From NCBI GenBank assembly GCA_016715465.1, contig JADKAA010000024.1, forward strand, positions 1,426,001 through 1,490,000: a DNA stretch of 64,000 nucleotides. The letters run 5' to 3'. Below are positions 9,443 to 18,743 of this stretch, piece after piece. The translations under genes were made by a program, and so were the position numbers. The notes below the pieces were generated by a model. It worked only from the letters and a program-made list of their open reading frames with translations, had not been told where the DNA came from and searched no databases. The number at the start of each line of letters is the position of its first letter. Position 1 is the stretch's first letter. This DNA is from Saprospiraceae bacterium. Lineage in GTDB: Bacteria; Bacteroidota; Bacteroidia; Chitinophagales; Saprospiraceae.

Positions 9443-10585
9443 ATGAAACAAAATATTTTTATTCTATTTATGGTGCTGATAAGTGTTGTAATATCTGCGC
9501 AGAATGTAGGCGTTGGTACTAATAGCCCTCCAAGTAAGCTCACTATAGTAGGGCCCTCCAACAGCCCAACTATTCCGGGGAATATTTCTACAGGTGTTTT
9601 TAGAATAGGAATAGCTGGTAATGCCGGTATAGATTTTGGTAAACTAGCTGTTTCTCCCTTTTCTGGCTGGATGCAGGTAGGAGAAGGTGGAGTTTTTACT
9701 GATCCGCTATCCATACAACCACTTGGTGGAAGAGTAGGAATGGGTACCATTAATCCTCATGCGTCAGCTGCACTGGATGTCACATCCACCACTAGGGGCT
9801 TCCTCCCACCAAGGATGACTAAAACACAGAGGGACGCTATCCCAACTCCTCTCGCTGAAGGACTAACCATATACAATACCACATCACGTTGTTTAGAGAC
9901 ATGGGAAGGATCTCAGTGGTACTGACCATGTAATATTCAAGCTGCAAGTTACCCGGGTGGCACAGTATTCTGTGGCGGAACCGTCACTAAGATCATACCC
10001 GTATTAAATCCTGTGACAGGTAAAACGTGGATGGACAGGAATCTGGGAGCAAGCAGAGTCGCCACCAGCAGCACCGATGCTGATTCGTATGGTGATTTAA
10101 ACCAGTGGGGAAGAAGAAGTGATGGTCACCAATGCCGAAATTCAACAACAACAACAACATTAAGCAGCACTGACCAACCGGCCCATGGTGACTTTATTTT
10201 AGCACCTGGCAGCCCAAGCGATTGGCGCAGCCCACAGAATGGTAATTTATGGCAGGGGATAAATGGCGTAAATAACCCATGTCCCACTGGATACCGCTTG
10301 CCCACAGAAACAGAACTAAACAATGAGCGGTTAAGTTGGGTACAACCACCAATAAGCAGCACGAACAACGCAGCGGGTGCCTTTGCATCTCCGTTAAAAT
10401 TGCCCCTGACAGGCTACCGCAGTCTCACCAATGGTTTGCTCTTCACTGTCGATACCGATGGTAGCTATTGGTGCAGTACGGTGAGTGGCACCGGTGCCAC
10501 CAGCTTCCGATTCAATAGCGCCGATGCCTACCTGGCCGGCGGCGGTAGGGGGACCGGACGCTCTGTTCGTTGCCTTAAGGATTGA
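9443..10585 (+). pseudogene. FISUMP-domain secreted protein interrupted by in-frame TGA
   Basis: Start chosen at 9443, where a signal peptide begins (MKQNIFILFMVLISVVISAQ). The first part (VGVGTNSPPSKLTI ... ALDVTSTTRGFLPPRMT) is the Bacteroidota secreted-protein N-module; the second (PVTGKTWMDRNLGASR ... DSYGDLNQWGR ... NPCPTGYRLPTETEL ... YWCSTV ... SVRCLKD) is a full FISUMP domain. A single TGA at 9923-9925 separates them; both halves are in the same frame with no other defect, and the bases after the TGA keep coding (PCNIQAASYPGGTVFCGG). It is therefore a one-codon nonsense lesion, a sequencing error, or a read-through site. Function of the family is unknown; surface display is likely. 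Confidence 0.8.
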
Positions 10586-10591
10586 TAGTGA

Positions 10592-10696
10592 GTGGAAAGG
10601 TTAAAGTAGAAAGGTGAAAGTAAAAAGTTAAAAGTTGAAAGTAAAAAGGTGAAAGTAAAAAGTAAAAAGTTGAAAGTAAAAAGTTAAAAGTAAAAA
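10592..10696 (+). repeat. A-rich heptad tandem array 2
   Basis: Fifteen 7-base units of the same G(T/G)NNAAA family as array 1, starting about 7 bases after the FISUMP stop. The order of unit variants differs from array 1, so the two are related but not simple duplicates. Confidence 0.9.
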
Positions 10697-10791
10697 GTTG
10701 ATTGCTCCCCAGCAGAGCCTGCCTCCGCTTGATCTTGCCCAACGAAAATAAATGACTACCTATTTTTATTAAAATAAAGTTATCCACATGG

Positions 10792-10805
10792 TTTAGGGTT
10801 TAGGG
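10792..10805. repeat. two TTTAGGG units
   Basis: Two adjacent TTTAGGG heptads on the + strand, the reverse-complement sense of the C-rich family found at 10844 and elsewhere, in the gap between the converging FISUMP gene and murB. Confidence 0.6.
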
Positions 10806-10843
10806 TAGAACTTTGTCAAGTTATTTTATGAGGGTACACTGGT

Positions 10844-10871
10844 CCCTGATCCCTGATCCCTGGCCCCTACA
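10844..10871 (-). repeat. C-rich heptad array at murB stop
   Basis: Four units (CCCTGAT twice, CCCTGGC, CCCTACA) on the + strand. The last unit contains the complement of the murB TAG stop (10867-10869) at its positions 3-5, so in the mRNA the G-rich repeat begins at the stop codon. Confidence 0.75.
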
Positions 10872-11850
10872 CCACATTCACCTCCATCTCCAGCACGACC
10901 CCAAACCTATCCTTTACGGCTTGCTGGATTTTTTGGGCAAAGGCAAAAATCTCTTTACCGGTGGCAGCCCCATGGTTTACAATGACCAAAGCCTGTTTTT
11001 TATAAGTGCCGGTATTGCCATCCACGATGCCTTTAAATCCGCACTGGTCAATGAGCCAGGCAGCAGCCAGCTTCACCTGTGCACCTGCTGCATAAAACGC
11101 AATACCTGGATACAGGGCCTGTAATGGTTCAAATTCTTCTTTACTTATTATAGGATTTTTAAAAAAGCTGCCCGAATTGCCTATCTCGGCTGGGTTGGGC
11201 AGTTTGTTTTTGCGAATGCGAATCACAGCCTCTGCAATTACCTCAGACCGGTCTGTACTACTTCCCACCTCCGAAGCTACATCTCCATAGCTCAAAACAG
11301 GGTTAGGGATTTTGGAAAGCAGGTAACATACATGGGTAATGAGAAACTTCCCTTTTTCCGCTTGTTTAAAAATGCTGTCCCTGTACCCAAAATTACATTC
11401 TTCATTATAAAAGGTTCTGGTGGTGCCCTGCTCCAGGTCTATTGCATTAAGACTGTGAAAACACTTGTTTTGTTCCACTCCATAGGCTCCAATGTTTTGT
11501 ATAGGGGCTGCGCCGACACTACCAGGTATTAAGGCAAGGTTTTCTAAACCCCATAAATTATGACCTACCGACCACATCACCAGGGAATGCCAGATTTCTC
11601 CGGCACCAACTTTAACCAGCAGGGCTTTTTCATCCTCGTCAATGATTTCAATGCCCTTAATTTCATTCTTAAGGATAAAGCCGTCGTAGTCCGACCTGAA
11701 CAGCACATTGCTGCCACCTCCCAATACCAGGTATTGGCTATCCTGTCTCAATAAAAATTCAAAGATGTCCTGCTCAGAATATAGCCGGATAATCCCTTTA
11801 CACTGCGCCTGAATGCCAAAGGTGTTGTGAGGTTTTAGGTTGGTCTCCAC
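10867..11850 (-). CDS. murB: UDP-N-acetylenolpyruvoylglucosamine reductase
   Basis: Cytoplasmic FAD enzyme that reduces UDP-GlcNAc-enolpyruvate to UDP-MurNAc with NADPH, second step of peptidoglycan precursor synthesis. 327 residues. The FAD domain shows LVLGGGSNVLF and ENLALIPGSVGAAPIQNIGAYG; the catalytic Ser lies in GNSGSFFKNP, and the GYRDSIFK loop marks a type I (E. coli-like) enzyme. It follows the outer-membrane protein gene by 19 bases on the same strand, so it is probably co-transcribed. Its stop codon is embedded in a G-rich heptad array. Confidence 0.96.
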   Translation of the reverse strand: METNLKPHNTFGIQAQCKGIIRLYSEQDIFEFLLRQDSQYLVLGGGSNVLFRSDYDGFILKNEIKGIEIIDEDEKALLVKVGAGEIWHSLVMWSVGHNLWGLENLALIPGSVGAAPIQNIGAYGVEQNKCFHSLNAIDLEQGTTRTFYNEECNFGYRDSIFKQAEKGKFLITHVCYLLSKIPNPVLSYGDVASEVGSSTDRSEVIAEAVIRIRKNKLPNPAEIGNSGSFFKNPIISKEEFEPLQALYPGIAFYAAGAQVKLAAAWLIDQCGFKGIVDGNTGTYKKQALVIVNHGAATGKEIFAFAQKIQQAVKDRFGVVLEMEVNVV

Positions 11851-11869
11851 GATGTTGATTTCTGATTAC

Positions 11870-12484
11870 TTAAAGCGAACTTTCAGGGCTGGTGATCTTT
11901 TTCAGCATACGCATGTTGAAATCCCATTGTAGGCCGATAGCCATGGTATTTGCCTTGCTGTCGCCATTCCAGCCGTACCGGGCAAAACCCTGAACGCCGA
12001 ATCCCGAAATGCCAAAGCCGTAACCCATTTGGGCAAAATAGGTTTTAAACAATTTACGTTTGACTCCCTTTGCCTCAAAATCATCATCCAGGCCGTAAAG
12101 CTCAGTTTTTGAATACTGGATTCCGCCACCTACGCTCCAACCCATACGACCTTCCTTATCGAGGGCTGATAAGCCATTAAAGTTGAGCTTCGCCATCAGG
12201 GGATAACTTACGGTTCCCAGACCTTTATAATCTTTTACGGCAAGTCCCAAAAAACCAATTACGGCTTGTCCTTCCAGGGATAATGAAAGATTGCGACCTC
12301 CAAACCATACCTTTGGACCACCTCCTATATTTAAAATGGCACTGCCCGAAGCAGGGTAGGCAAGGCCGTCCTTTGGGTTGGCATAGCGGTGGTAAATGTC
12401 ATTGGTCATTGTGAAACCATAACCTACCTGACTATAGGCAGCGGAAAACGAAAATAAAAACATGAATACAAATAATAGCCTCAT
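11870..12484 (-). CDS. predicted outer-membrane beta-barrel protein
   Basis: About 204 residues from the chosen start at 12484 (MRLLFVFMFLFSFSAAYSQ), a clear signal peptide; a longer frame to 12508 adds eight residues that do not look like a signal n-region. The mature part has alternating strands rich in Gly and aromatic residues (AILNIGGGPKVWFGGRNLSLSLEGQ ... FGISGFGVQGFARYGW ... MAIGLQWDF) as in small Bacteroidota outer-membrane barrels. No specific family recognised. Upstream neighbour of murB in the same direction. Confidence 0.7.
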   Translation of the reverse strand: MRLLFVFMFLFSFSAAYSQVGYGFTMTNDIYHRYANPKDGLAYPASGSAILNIGGGPKVWFGGRNLSLSLEGQAVIGFLGLAVKDYKGLGTVSYPLMAKLNFNGLSALDKEGRMGWSVGGGIQYSKTELYGLDDDFEAKGVKRKLFKTYFAQMGYGFGISGFGVQGFARYGWNGDSKANTMAIGLQWDFNMRMLKKITSPESSL

Positions 12485-12549
12485 AATGTTAGTTTGATTA
12501 CTATCCAAAGACGGATGTAAATTGAAATTTGGTGCAAATAAAATGAATT

Positions 12550-14283
12550 TTATTTCAAATGATTTAATACTTCTGCATTTACGGAAATTAGCAGCATCCG
12601 CACTTCATCTTTTAAAGCCTTCATGCGGCTTAAATTTGTTTCCTCTGAAGTCAGATGCTGATCGAATGCCCTGAAATTATCGTCAATCCGGTTTTTGATA
12701 CGCAGGGTATAATCATTGAGTGTCGTGGTTACTTCTTCCTCCATTTTCATCCTGCCCTTGGTGACCTCTTCCTTGAATTTGCGAATGATCTTGCTTTTGT
12801 TCAGGCCCAGCGTCACTCCTGCAAACAACAAACCAACGGTGGTAAGTATGCCCCCGGTAATGTCGAAAACTGCCCCGTTGACCAGTGCGGTGATCATGAC
12901 ACCCACTACGGCCACACCACCTCCAGCGGCAAGGTTGGGGGTCATTTTGCCGGTTTCTTTTAGTAAAGCTTCATCGTAAAAGTTTTCACTTTTGTTCATG
13001 AACTGGCTGAAACTTTGTTGAAGATCCCGGAGCACATTGGCCCTTCGCTCTGCTATATCTGCAAAAATCTCGTCATTGTCTTTTAAAACCGTCCGGTTAG
13101 ATTTTAATTTGGCGTCCACCAGCTTGCCCATCAGTTGTATGTTGTCAGCCACATCGGTTATACCGGCCTGCAATTTATCCTTTAACTGGGTATGCAACTG
13201 CAATTCAAAATCTTTGGACTGTTGATTCAACCAGTCTTTTAGCCCTGACTCCGTGCCAAAGAGGGACGAAAATGAGCGTTTGAGGACGCTTAAAAAGGAA
13301 AGTCCTTCTCCAAGTTCTTCAGATTTTTTTGAGGTGATCTTGTCATAACTTCCAATGAGGTTTTCCGTCAGCACGCCTACCTGGTATTTGGTCTTTACTT
13401 CCTGATTATCCAGTGTCTCGCGGATGTCATTTCTAAAATCCCGGTCCAGCACAAATTGTTCTTCCCGTACTTGTAATGCCCCTTCTATGGTGTCTGCAAT
13501 TCTTTGAGCGGTATTTGTGGTATTGGACAATTTGAGGTAAGGTGCTTTACCTCCTGTAATATTCGCCTGGATAAAAGTCCGCAACGCCCTGAAGCCGCTG
13601 CCTTCTTTGTCGCCTTCCAGTTCCTGCTTGGCCGATACGGCAAAAACATGCGGATGGCTAATTCCTTTTTTCTGGGCATTTTCGATGACGCCCTGGAAGT
13701 TAATCTTGAGGTCTTCCTCTGAAAGCAGATCTTTTTGCTGCAAAACAAAAATCACCTTTCTTCGCCATTCACTGTTGATGAAATCAAAAAAATCCCACGC
13801 CGACTGTCGATATGGATTTTTTGATTCAAACACAAAGACGATGAGGTCAGAGTAGGGGATAAATTTTTCGGTAATTTCCTGGTGATGGGCCACAATGGTA
13901 TTGGTACCCGGCGTATCCACAATGGCAATTTCTTTCAGGATTTCTACAGGCTGGGTAATTTTTTTGATGTAGTCAGTCACAAAAACAGTAGATTCCTCAT
14001 GACCATATACAATTTGTTGTATGGTATCCGTCATCGGCGCCGGTGCTACCTTACAGATTTCCTTTCCGGTTTCCAGCAGGGCATTGATAAAAGAACTTTT
14101 TCCGGCTTTTACTTCCCCCACAATCACAAAAGTGAAGGGAGCCTCAATTTGCAAGTGCAGGTAGCGCACGGTTTCATTCATTTCTTCATTGCGTGCATCT
14201 GAGGTAAGTTTTTCAAGCTTGGTAATGGCCAGTGAAAGCTTGCTGCTCAGTTCGACAATTTTTGGATCTATGCTGTTTTTCAT
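12550..14283 (-). CDS. dynamin-like GTPase
   Basis: 577 residues from the ATG at 14283; the longer frame to 14313 adds ten residues. The GTPase domain has a P-loop (GEVKAGKSSF), the DTPG switch motif (IVDTPGTNTIV) and QQKD in place of the usual N/TKxD base-recognition motif. After a helical stalk, two adjacent hydrophobic stretches (AAGGGVAVVGVMITALVNGAV and GGILTTVGLLFAGVTLGL) could insert into or cross the membrane, as the paddle of bacterial dynamins does. A helical C-terminus follows. Family role is GTP-driven membrane remodelling or repair; there is no second dynamin gene next to it, although many bacterial dynamins come in pairs. Confidence 0.88.
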   Translation of the reverse strand: MKNSIDPKIVELSSKLSLAITKLEKLTSDARNEEMNETVRYLHLQIEAPFTFVIVGEVKAGKSSFINALLETGKEICKVAPAPMTDTIQQIVYGHEESTVFVTDYIKKITQPVEILKEIAIVDTPGTNTIVAHHQEITEKFIPYSDLIVFVFESKNPYRQSAWDFFDFINSEWRRKVIFVLQQKDLLSEEDLKINFQGVIENAQKKGISHPHVFAVSAKQELEGDKEGSGFRALRTFIQANITGGKAPYLKLSNTTNTAQRIADTIEGALQVREEQFVLDRDFRNDIRETLDNQEVKTKYQVGVLTENLIGSYDKITSKKSEELGEGLSFLSVLKRSFSSLFGTESGLKDWLNQQSKDFELQLHTQLKDKLQAGITDVADNIQLMGKLVDAKLKSNRTVLKDNDEIFADIAERRANVLRDLQQSFSQFMNKSENFYDEALLKETGKMTPNLAAGGGVAVVGVMITALVNGAVFDITGGILTTVGLLFAGVTLGLNKSKIIRKFKEEVTKGRMKMEEEVTTTLNDYTLRIKNRIDDNFRAFDQHLTSEETNLSRMKALKDEVRMLLISVNAEVLNHLK

Positions 14284-14344
14284 TCCTGTTTCATAAAAAG
14301 TAAAATTAAGCAAATTACCGCACTAATCAGTGGGAAAATATACA

Positions 14345-15031
14345 TTATTTGCCCGTATTTTGGAGTCGTTGTATCCGTGTTGCTGCCAGCACATCTATAT
14401 CTCTGACTTCAATGGTATCCTTCTCATACCCCACATCACAAACTTCAATCATGGCCTGTCCCAATGTCGATAGACGGCCGGCACCTCCCGGGAAAACCCA
14501 TTTTAAAAAAGGATAAATCCAGCTTATGTAAGCATAATAAGGCAGGGTATTCTTCATGCCGGGCGTAGGCTGAAGATAGCCTGGTCTGAAGTTATATACC
14601 GATTTAAAACCCAATTTTTTGAGGTCGTTTTCTGTCTTACCTTTGGTCCTGGCCCAGGAAATTCTGCCCTTTTCTGTGGAATCGGTTCCGGTCCCGGAAA
14701 TATAACAAAACACCATACCCGGATTAAGTTGTTTGAGTATATTGGCAATGTACAAGGTAAGTTCATAAGTTACCTTGTAGTAGATTTCTTCACTTTTACC
14801 TACGGATGTGGTGCCCAGGCAAAACAGACAGGCATCTATATTTGAAAGGGATGAAGTCACCTCATCCAAATGCATCAGGTCTGCTACAACAAGTTCTTTT
14901 ACTTTAGGATGATTCATGCCGCAACTTTTACGGATCAATAGCAGGACATGAATTACATGTGGATCATGGAGACATTCATTCAACACCCCTTCTCCCACCA
15001 TGCCCGTGGCTCCTGTCAGGATAATATTCAT
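14345..15031 (-). CDS. atypical SDR/NAD(P)H-binding protein
   Basis: 228 residues. Rossmann start MNIILTGATGMVGEGVLNECL shows the GxxGxxG dinucleotide motif of atypical short-chain dehydrogenases; FCYISGTGTDST and the later YNFRPGYLQPTPG fit epimerase-like members related to YbjT/HTATIP2. A Tyr-x-x-x-Lys active site is not evident (ISWARTKGKTE replaces it), so a binding or atypical redox role is possible. Stands alone, divergent from the membrane protein gene at 15259. Confidence 0.8.
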   Translation of the reverse strand: MNIILTGATGMVGEGVLNECLHDPHVIHVLLLIRKSCGMNHPKVKELVVADLMHLDEVTSSLSNIDACLFCLGTTSVGKSEEIYYKVTYELTLYIANILKQLNPGMVFCYISGTGTDSTEKGRISWARTKGKTENDLKKLGFKSVYNFRPGYLQPTPGMKNTLPYYAYISWIYPFLKWVFPGGAGRLSTLGQAMIEVCDVGYEKDTIEVRDIDVLAATRIQRLQNTGK

Positions 15032-15245
15032 AGATATGCATTTATCATTAGTTCATGAAAGGCAAAGTCATCATTATCTTTCACCCCGGTATCCTACTCA
15101 GAATCTCCCTGCATGAAAAGGGTGAATAGGGTAAGGGTACTACTGCTTTGCCCATATTAGTAAATAAAAGTAATGAAAATATACCTCATCGAAAAACTAA
15201 TCCAAAGAATAGCTCGGACCATTTTAAAGCTCCGGCCATAAATCC

Positions 15246-15253
15246 TATATTTG
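15246..15253 (+). promoter_or_regulatory. -7 box TATATTTG
   Basis: Perfect match to the Bacteroidota -7 consensus TAnnTTTG. It ends only 5 bases before the ATG at 15259, so a transcript from it would be leaderless or nearly so. No clear -33 TTG is seen. Confidence 0.45.
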
Positions 15254-15258
15254 TATAA

Positions 15259-17512
15259 ATGAAATTAGCATCCAATAGCCTTATATACAATCTTACCTGG
15301 GGCCTGGTCAGTTTGTGGTTATCCATCCTGTTGGCCTGGCCTATGTTTGGCACCTATCTTATTCACCCAAACCGGCACATGTATGCTTTTGGAGGGGATC
15401 CGCTTACTTTGTATTACAATGTGTCTTACCACACCTGCTATGGGGCCGGTACCCACCTCACCTCGATGAACTATCCCGAGGGGGAACTGATTTTCCTTAC
15501 CGACGCACAAGGCAGCTTATCCGTTCTGCTGAGTTTTATCCACCGGCATATAATGGACCTTTGTGATTATACAGTTGGCATCGTCAATGGCCTTGGCATG
15601 TTGTCATTCGGGGTTTCTGTGGTTTTGATTTACCTCATTTACCGCGCTTTGGATATAGTGGCCTGGAGGGCAGCTGTTTTTGGAGCGCTAACAGCGGTGA
15701 TGGCTCCGCAACTTCACAGGCTCATCGGGCATCACGGTCTGTCTTATGTTTTTTTATTGCCCCTAACCCTGCTTTGGTTGATACGCAAGTCCAAAATTCA
15801 ACGGTTTGAATGGAGAGACCTGGGCTTCGCAGGTTTATTGCTTTTTTTTACCCTCAACAATCCATATGTAGGTTTTGGTGCAGGATTTATGGTAATGCTT
15901 ACCGCCCTGATATGGTGGTCCATCCATCGCAAAGATGCGTGGAAAACAGCATATGTAGCGATGCTCGGCTTTCTCCCCTTAATATCCACCTTTTTGTATT
16001 TTCGTATGGCAGATCACGTCACAGACAGGGTAAAGATGCAGTGGGGTTTTTTTCACTACAAAGCCAAATTGGAGGGCTTGCTTGCTCCTCCGAACTCATT
16101 GATAGATAAGTTGTTGGTTAAATACGCCGGAAGGGGGTTTACCATGGATTTTGAATCCATCGCCAATCTTGGGTTTCCGGTGGTGGCTATTCTTTTTGGG
16201 TTTTTTGGCGTTTGGTTGTTTAAGCGCCGGCTGTTATCCGGATTTTCTGTGTCTCCGGTGCTTAAAGCGGTGGTGATGGGCAGTTTCATCTTATTTGTGT
16301 ATGCTTCTGCCGTTTTGTTTATGCCATTTCCGCAGGACTTTGTCGAAAACTGGCTCGGACCAATGCTTATGTTTAAGGCATCCGCCAGGCTGGCGTGGCC
16401 GTTTTGGTATGCACTGGTTGCCCTGGCTATGGTGTTGGTGGAACAACTGATAAAAAGAATGAGTTTTTCTGGCTATTTGTACACCCTGGTTTTGATTTTG
16501 GTCACCTGGTTTTTAGATTATTCATTGTACCGGCAACCGATGTTTAACAATACGGTTCAACCCAATTTCTTTTCGAAAAATGACAACCAGGAAATGGTCA
16601 ATTTATTGCGGGACAATAAGATTGAACCTGCTGCCTATCAGGGTATCTTTTTATTGCCTAAGCTGATGAGCTGGACCGATCACTTCATCAGCGAACCAAA
16701 TTTTTTCAACCAGTTTTTTGGCATGCGCATTTCCAAAGCTACAGGATTACCCATCATTAGTGCCATGTTATCCCGGATGTCCATCGGACAAACTGCAGAA
16801 CGCATAGAATTCCTTTCAGACCCATTAATTCTGAAATCACTGCACCATTCGTTTCCGGATAAACGGCCAATTTTGGTATTAAGGGGTAAAGGAGACCCGT
16901 CGCTTAAATATGGAGAGCAATACCTGGAGGGACTATGCGACACCCTGCTCGAGCATAAAGATTTTACACTTCTTACACTGCCTCTTGAACGCATCAACCA
17001 ATATGCCTTACTGAAATCCATCGAAAATGGTGAAATAAGTCCTGACTCTAACTTAAGCAGTGACGCTTATTTGCACATGGGCTGGGATGACCAATCCATG
17101 GAAAAAAGCTACGGAGGAAAGGGAGCCGCAAAGGCAGCCAAAGGGGAATCCCTGATGGCCCGATTTACCCCTAAAACAGCTGCAGGACTCGGTGTATATC
17201 TTTTCGGCCTGGTCTTTTATAGATCCTTCTAAATACGACCTTGGTGACTGGAAAGTGACAGTAGAAGATGCCTCAGGAAATCAAACTGCAGTGTATGAGT
17301 TTTACAATAGAAATAGCCACGATGTTCATGACCAATGGGTTAGGGCTGAATTGGAAATTAAAGCCTGTCAGGATTGTACCTACAAATTTTATTTTAACAC
17401 CAACAGAGAATTGGGTGTGGATGAACTGCTTTTTAGACCTCGCAACAGGTATGTGCTTTCCAGGGAAATCGGCCACGTCATGTATAATGGATTTCGGGTC
17501 GATGCCAGATAA
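15259..17512 (+). CDS. large polytopic membrane protein, frameshifted near the end
   Basis: Frame 1 runs to 17232 (657 residues); the frame starting near 17192 continues as VYIFSAWSFIDPSKYDLGDWKVTVEDASGN to 17512 and looks like the true C-terminus. Removing one G at 17191-17192 would join them as a protein of about 750 residues. About 11 membrane segments, with an early extracytoplasmic loop (LTSMNYPEGELIFLTDAQGS) typical of an uncharacterised Bacteroidota family with a GT-C-like layout; the tail is a soluble beta domain. Glycosyl transfer is only a guess. Most likely a sequencing indel, otherwise a recent pseudogene. Confidence 0.7.
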
Positions 17513-17636
17513 ATAGTAAGGCCAGGTAAAAGATTTGCAGGTCAGGTTTGGCGTCGTGTTGTATGAAAGGAGAAGATAGACCGTAAGCGCATATAAAGTG
17601 TAACCGGCTCAATATGGGTTTGCAACAGGGCAAAAA

Positions 17637-17664
17637 AAAGCCGGTTGCAACGCAATCCGGCTTT
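17637..17664 (-). terminator. intrinsic terminator of the Cys-rich gene
   Basis: Arms AAAGCCGG and CCGGCTTT, extended inward by GGTTGC/GCAATCC, with an A-run (17632-17639) that becomes the U-tract on the minus strand. Located 20 bases past the stop at 17685. Confidence 0.8.
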
Positions 17665-17684
17665 GAAAAAGTTCTTTTTGTCGA

Positions 17685-18167
17685 TTACTTAGTGCCTGCT
17701 TTGTCGCCTGCACAAGCTTTGCTGCCTTCTTTTTTGCAACATGACTTGTCGCCATCTTTTTTGCAGCATGCTTTACCATCAGTGATTTTAACGTCTCCTG
17801 TGGCTGCATTTCTTTCCATGCCTGCAGAAGCTACCCTGCTGAATTTTTTATCAGCGTTGTTGTATTCAACTTCATTCCAGCTAACGGAACCTGAATGCTC
17901 GCAAACAGATTTTTCGTAGTAACTAACTTTGCCTGATTGCTCACAAACCCTTTTTTGGATGTTTTCATTTGAAGCAGCAGCCATTTCAGCTTCTGATTCC
18001 ATGGAAGCGGCAGCAACTTTGGTGCCATTGATAACCTTGGCATCAGCGCTTGCAGTTTTTTTGGAGGCGCAACATGCTTTATCAGCAGAAGCAGACTTTG
18101 TACATTGTGCGTTTGCTGTCAAACCGGCAGCCAGAACGAAAGCAAACAGAAAGAAAATTCTTTTCAT
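17685..18167 (-). CDS. Cys/Lys-rich exported protein
   Basis: 160 residues with a clear signal peptide (MKRIFFLFAFVLAAGLTANAQ). The mature protein has CC pairs at both ends: ADKACCASKK near the N-terminus and KACCKKDGDKSCCKKEGSKAC at the C-terminus, plus spaced Cys in VCEQSG and VCEHSG in the middle, where a short motif is duplicated (RVCEQSGKVSYYEKS / SVCEHSGSVSWNEVE). I recognise no family. The pattern suggests metal binding or disulfide cross-linking in the periplasm; inference only. It has its own promoter (18199-18225) and a strong terminator, so it is a single-gene unit, probably well expressed. Confidence 0.7.
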   Translation of the reverse strand: MKRIFFLFAFVLAAGLTANAQCTKSASADKACCASKKTASADAKVINGTKVAAASMESEAEMAAASNENIQKRVCEQSGKVSYYEKSVCEHSGSVSWNEVEYNNADKKFSRVASAGMERNAATGDVKITDGKACCKKDGDKSCCKKEGSKACAGDKAGTK

Positions 18168-18198
18168 TATAAGGTATTTTTAATTTTTAATTGATATA

Positions 18199-18225
18199 CA
18201 AATATAACGGAATATAATATTTCAA
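18199..18225 (-). promoter_or_regulatory. promoter of the Cys-rich gene
   Basis: On the minus strand TTG (complement of 18223-18225), 16 bases, then TATATTTG (complement of 18199-18206), a perfect -7 box, about 32 bases before the start codon. Confidence 0.6.
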
Positions 18226-18264
18226 TGGATGAATTTGTTTAACTTTAACCAAAATTTAGGAAAA

Positions 18265-18696
18265 ATGCGCATTTATATACCCATTATTATAATTTTCTTA
18301 GGGTTGGCGTGCAGTAAAAAAACAAGCACTCCCTTATCACATGAAGGTGCAAGGCTTGAATTTGGCAATGGTGGCGGTTTTACCGGGACTTTCAGTTCCA
18401 TTTACCTGCTGGACAATGGCGAAGTTTTCAGCAGGGAAAGCAGGGCCGAAGAGTTTGTTCGACTGGGCAAATTAAGTCGTGACATCACCAAACAGGTTTT
18501 TACCAATTACCAAAAGCTGGGCTTGTCTTCAATGAGTCTCGATGAACCTGGCAACAGGTATTACTTTATCTCTTACCTCAAAGAGAATACATCGCATAAA
18601 ATTCAATGGGGTAATCAGCCATTAGACAATCCAAATCCACAAATATTGCATAAGTTGGTGATGGACCTGGTCAAAAAACTGGAAAGCAAAAACTGA
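18265..18696 (+). CDS. predicted lipoprotein
   Basis: 143 residues from the ATG at 18265 (MRIYIPIIIIFLGLACSKK), a lipoprotein signal with Cys at position 16; the frame to 18229 adds 12 residues without signal character. The body (GGGFTGTFSSIYLLDNGEVFSR ... GNRYYFISYLKEN) resembles short Bacteroidota lipoproteins of unknown function. Lies 47 bases before the M4 protease gene in the same direction and may be co-transcribed. Confidence 0.7.
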   Translation: MRIYIPIIIIFLGLACSKKTSTPLSHEGARLEFGNGGGFTGTFSSIYLLDNGEVFSRESRAEEFVRLGKLSRDITKQVFTNYQKLGLSSMSLDEPGNRYYFISYLKENTSHKIQWGNQPLDNPNPQILHKLVMDLVKKLESKN

Positions 18697-18743
18697 TCCC
18701 AACAGTAAGTTATATTTATTAGTTCACTTTAAAATTTATTACA

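Noticed and set aside
9923..9925. TGA as tryptophan or selenocysteine
   Set aside because: Other genes here end in TGA (for example the TPR, LytTR and GT9 genes), excluding reassignment; no convincing SECIS hairpin was seen and the family is not known to use selenocysteine.
10792..10805. TTTAGGG and CCCTAA units as eukaryotic telomere contamination
   Set aside because: Arrays are short, degenerate, mixed with CCCTAGT/CCCTGNN variants and embedded between bacterial genes, in two cases sharing their stop codons.
14345..17512. Dynamin, SDR and membrane protein as one defence island
   Set aside because: They are not co-directional as a unit, lack nuclease or toxin partners, and each has a housekeeping-type explanation.
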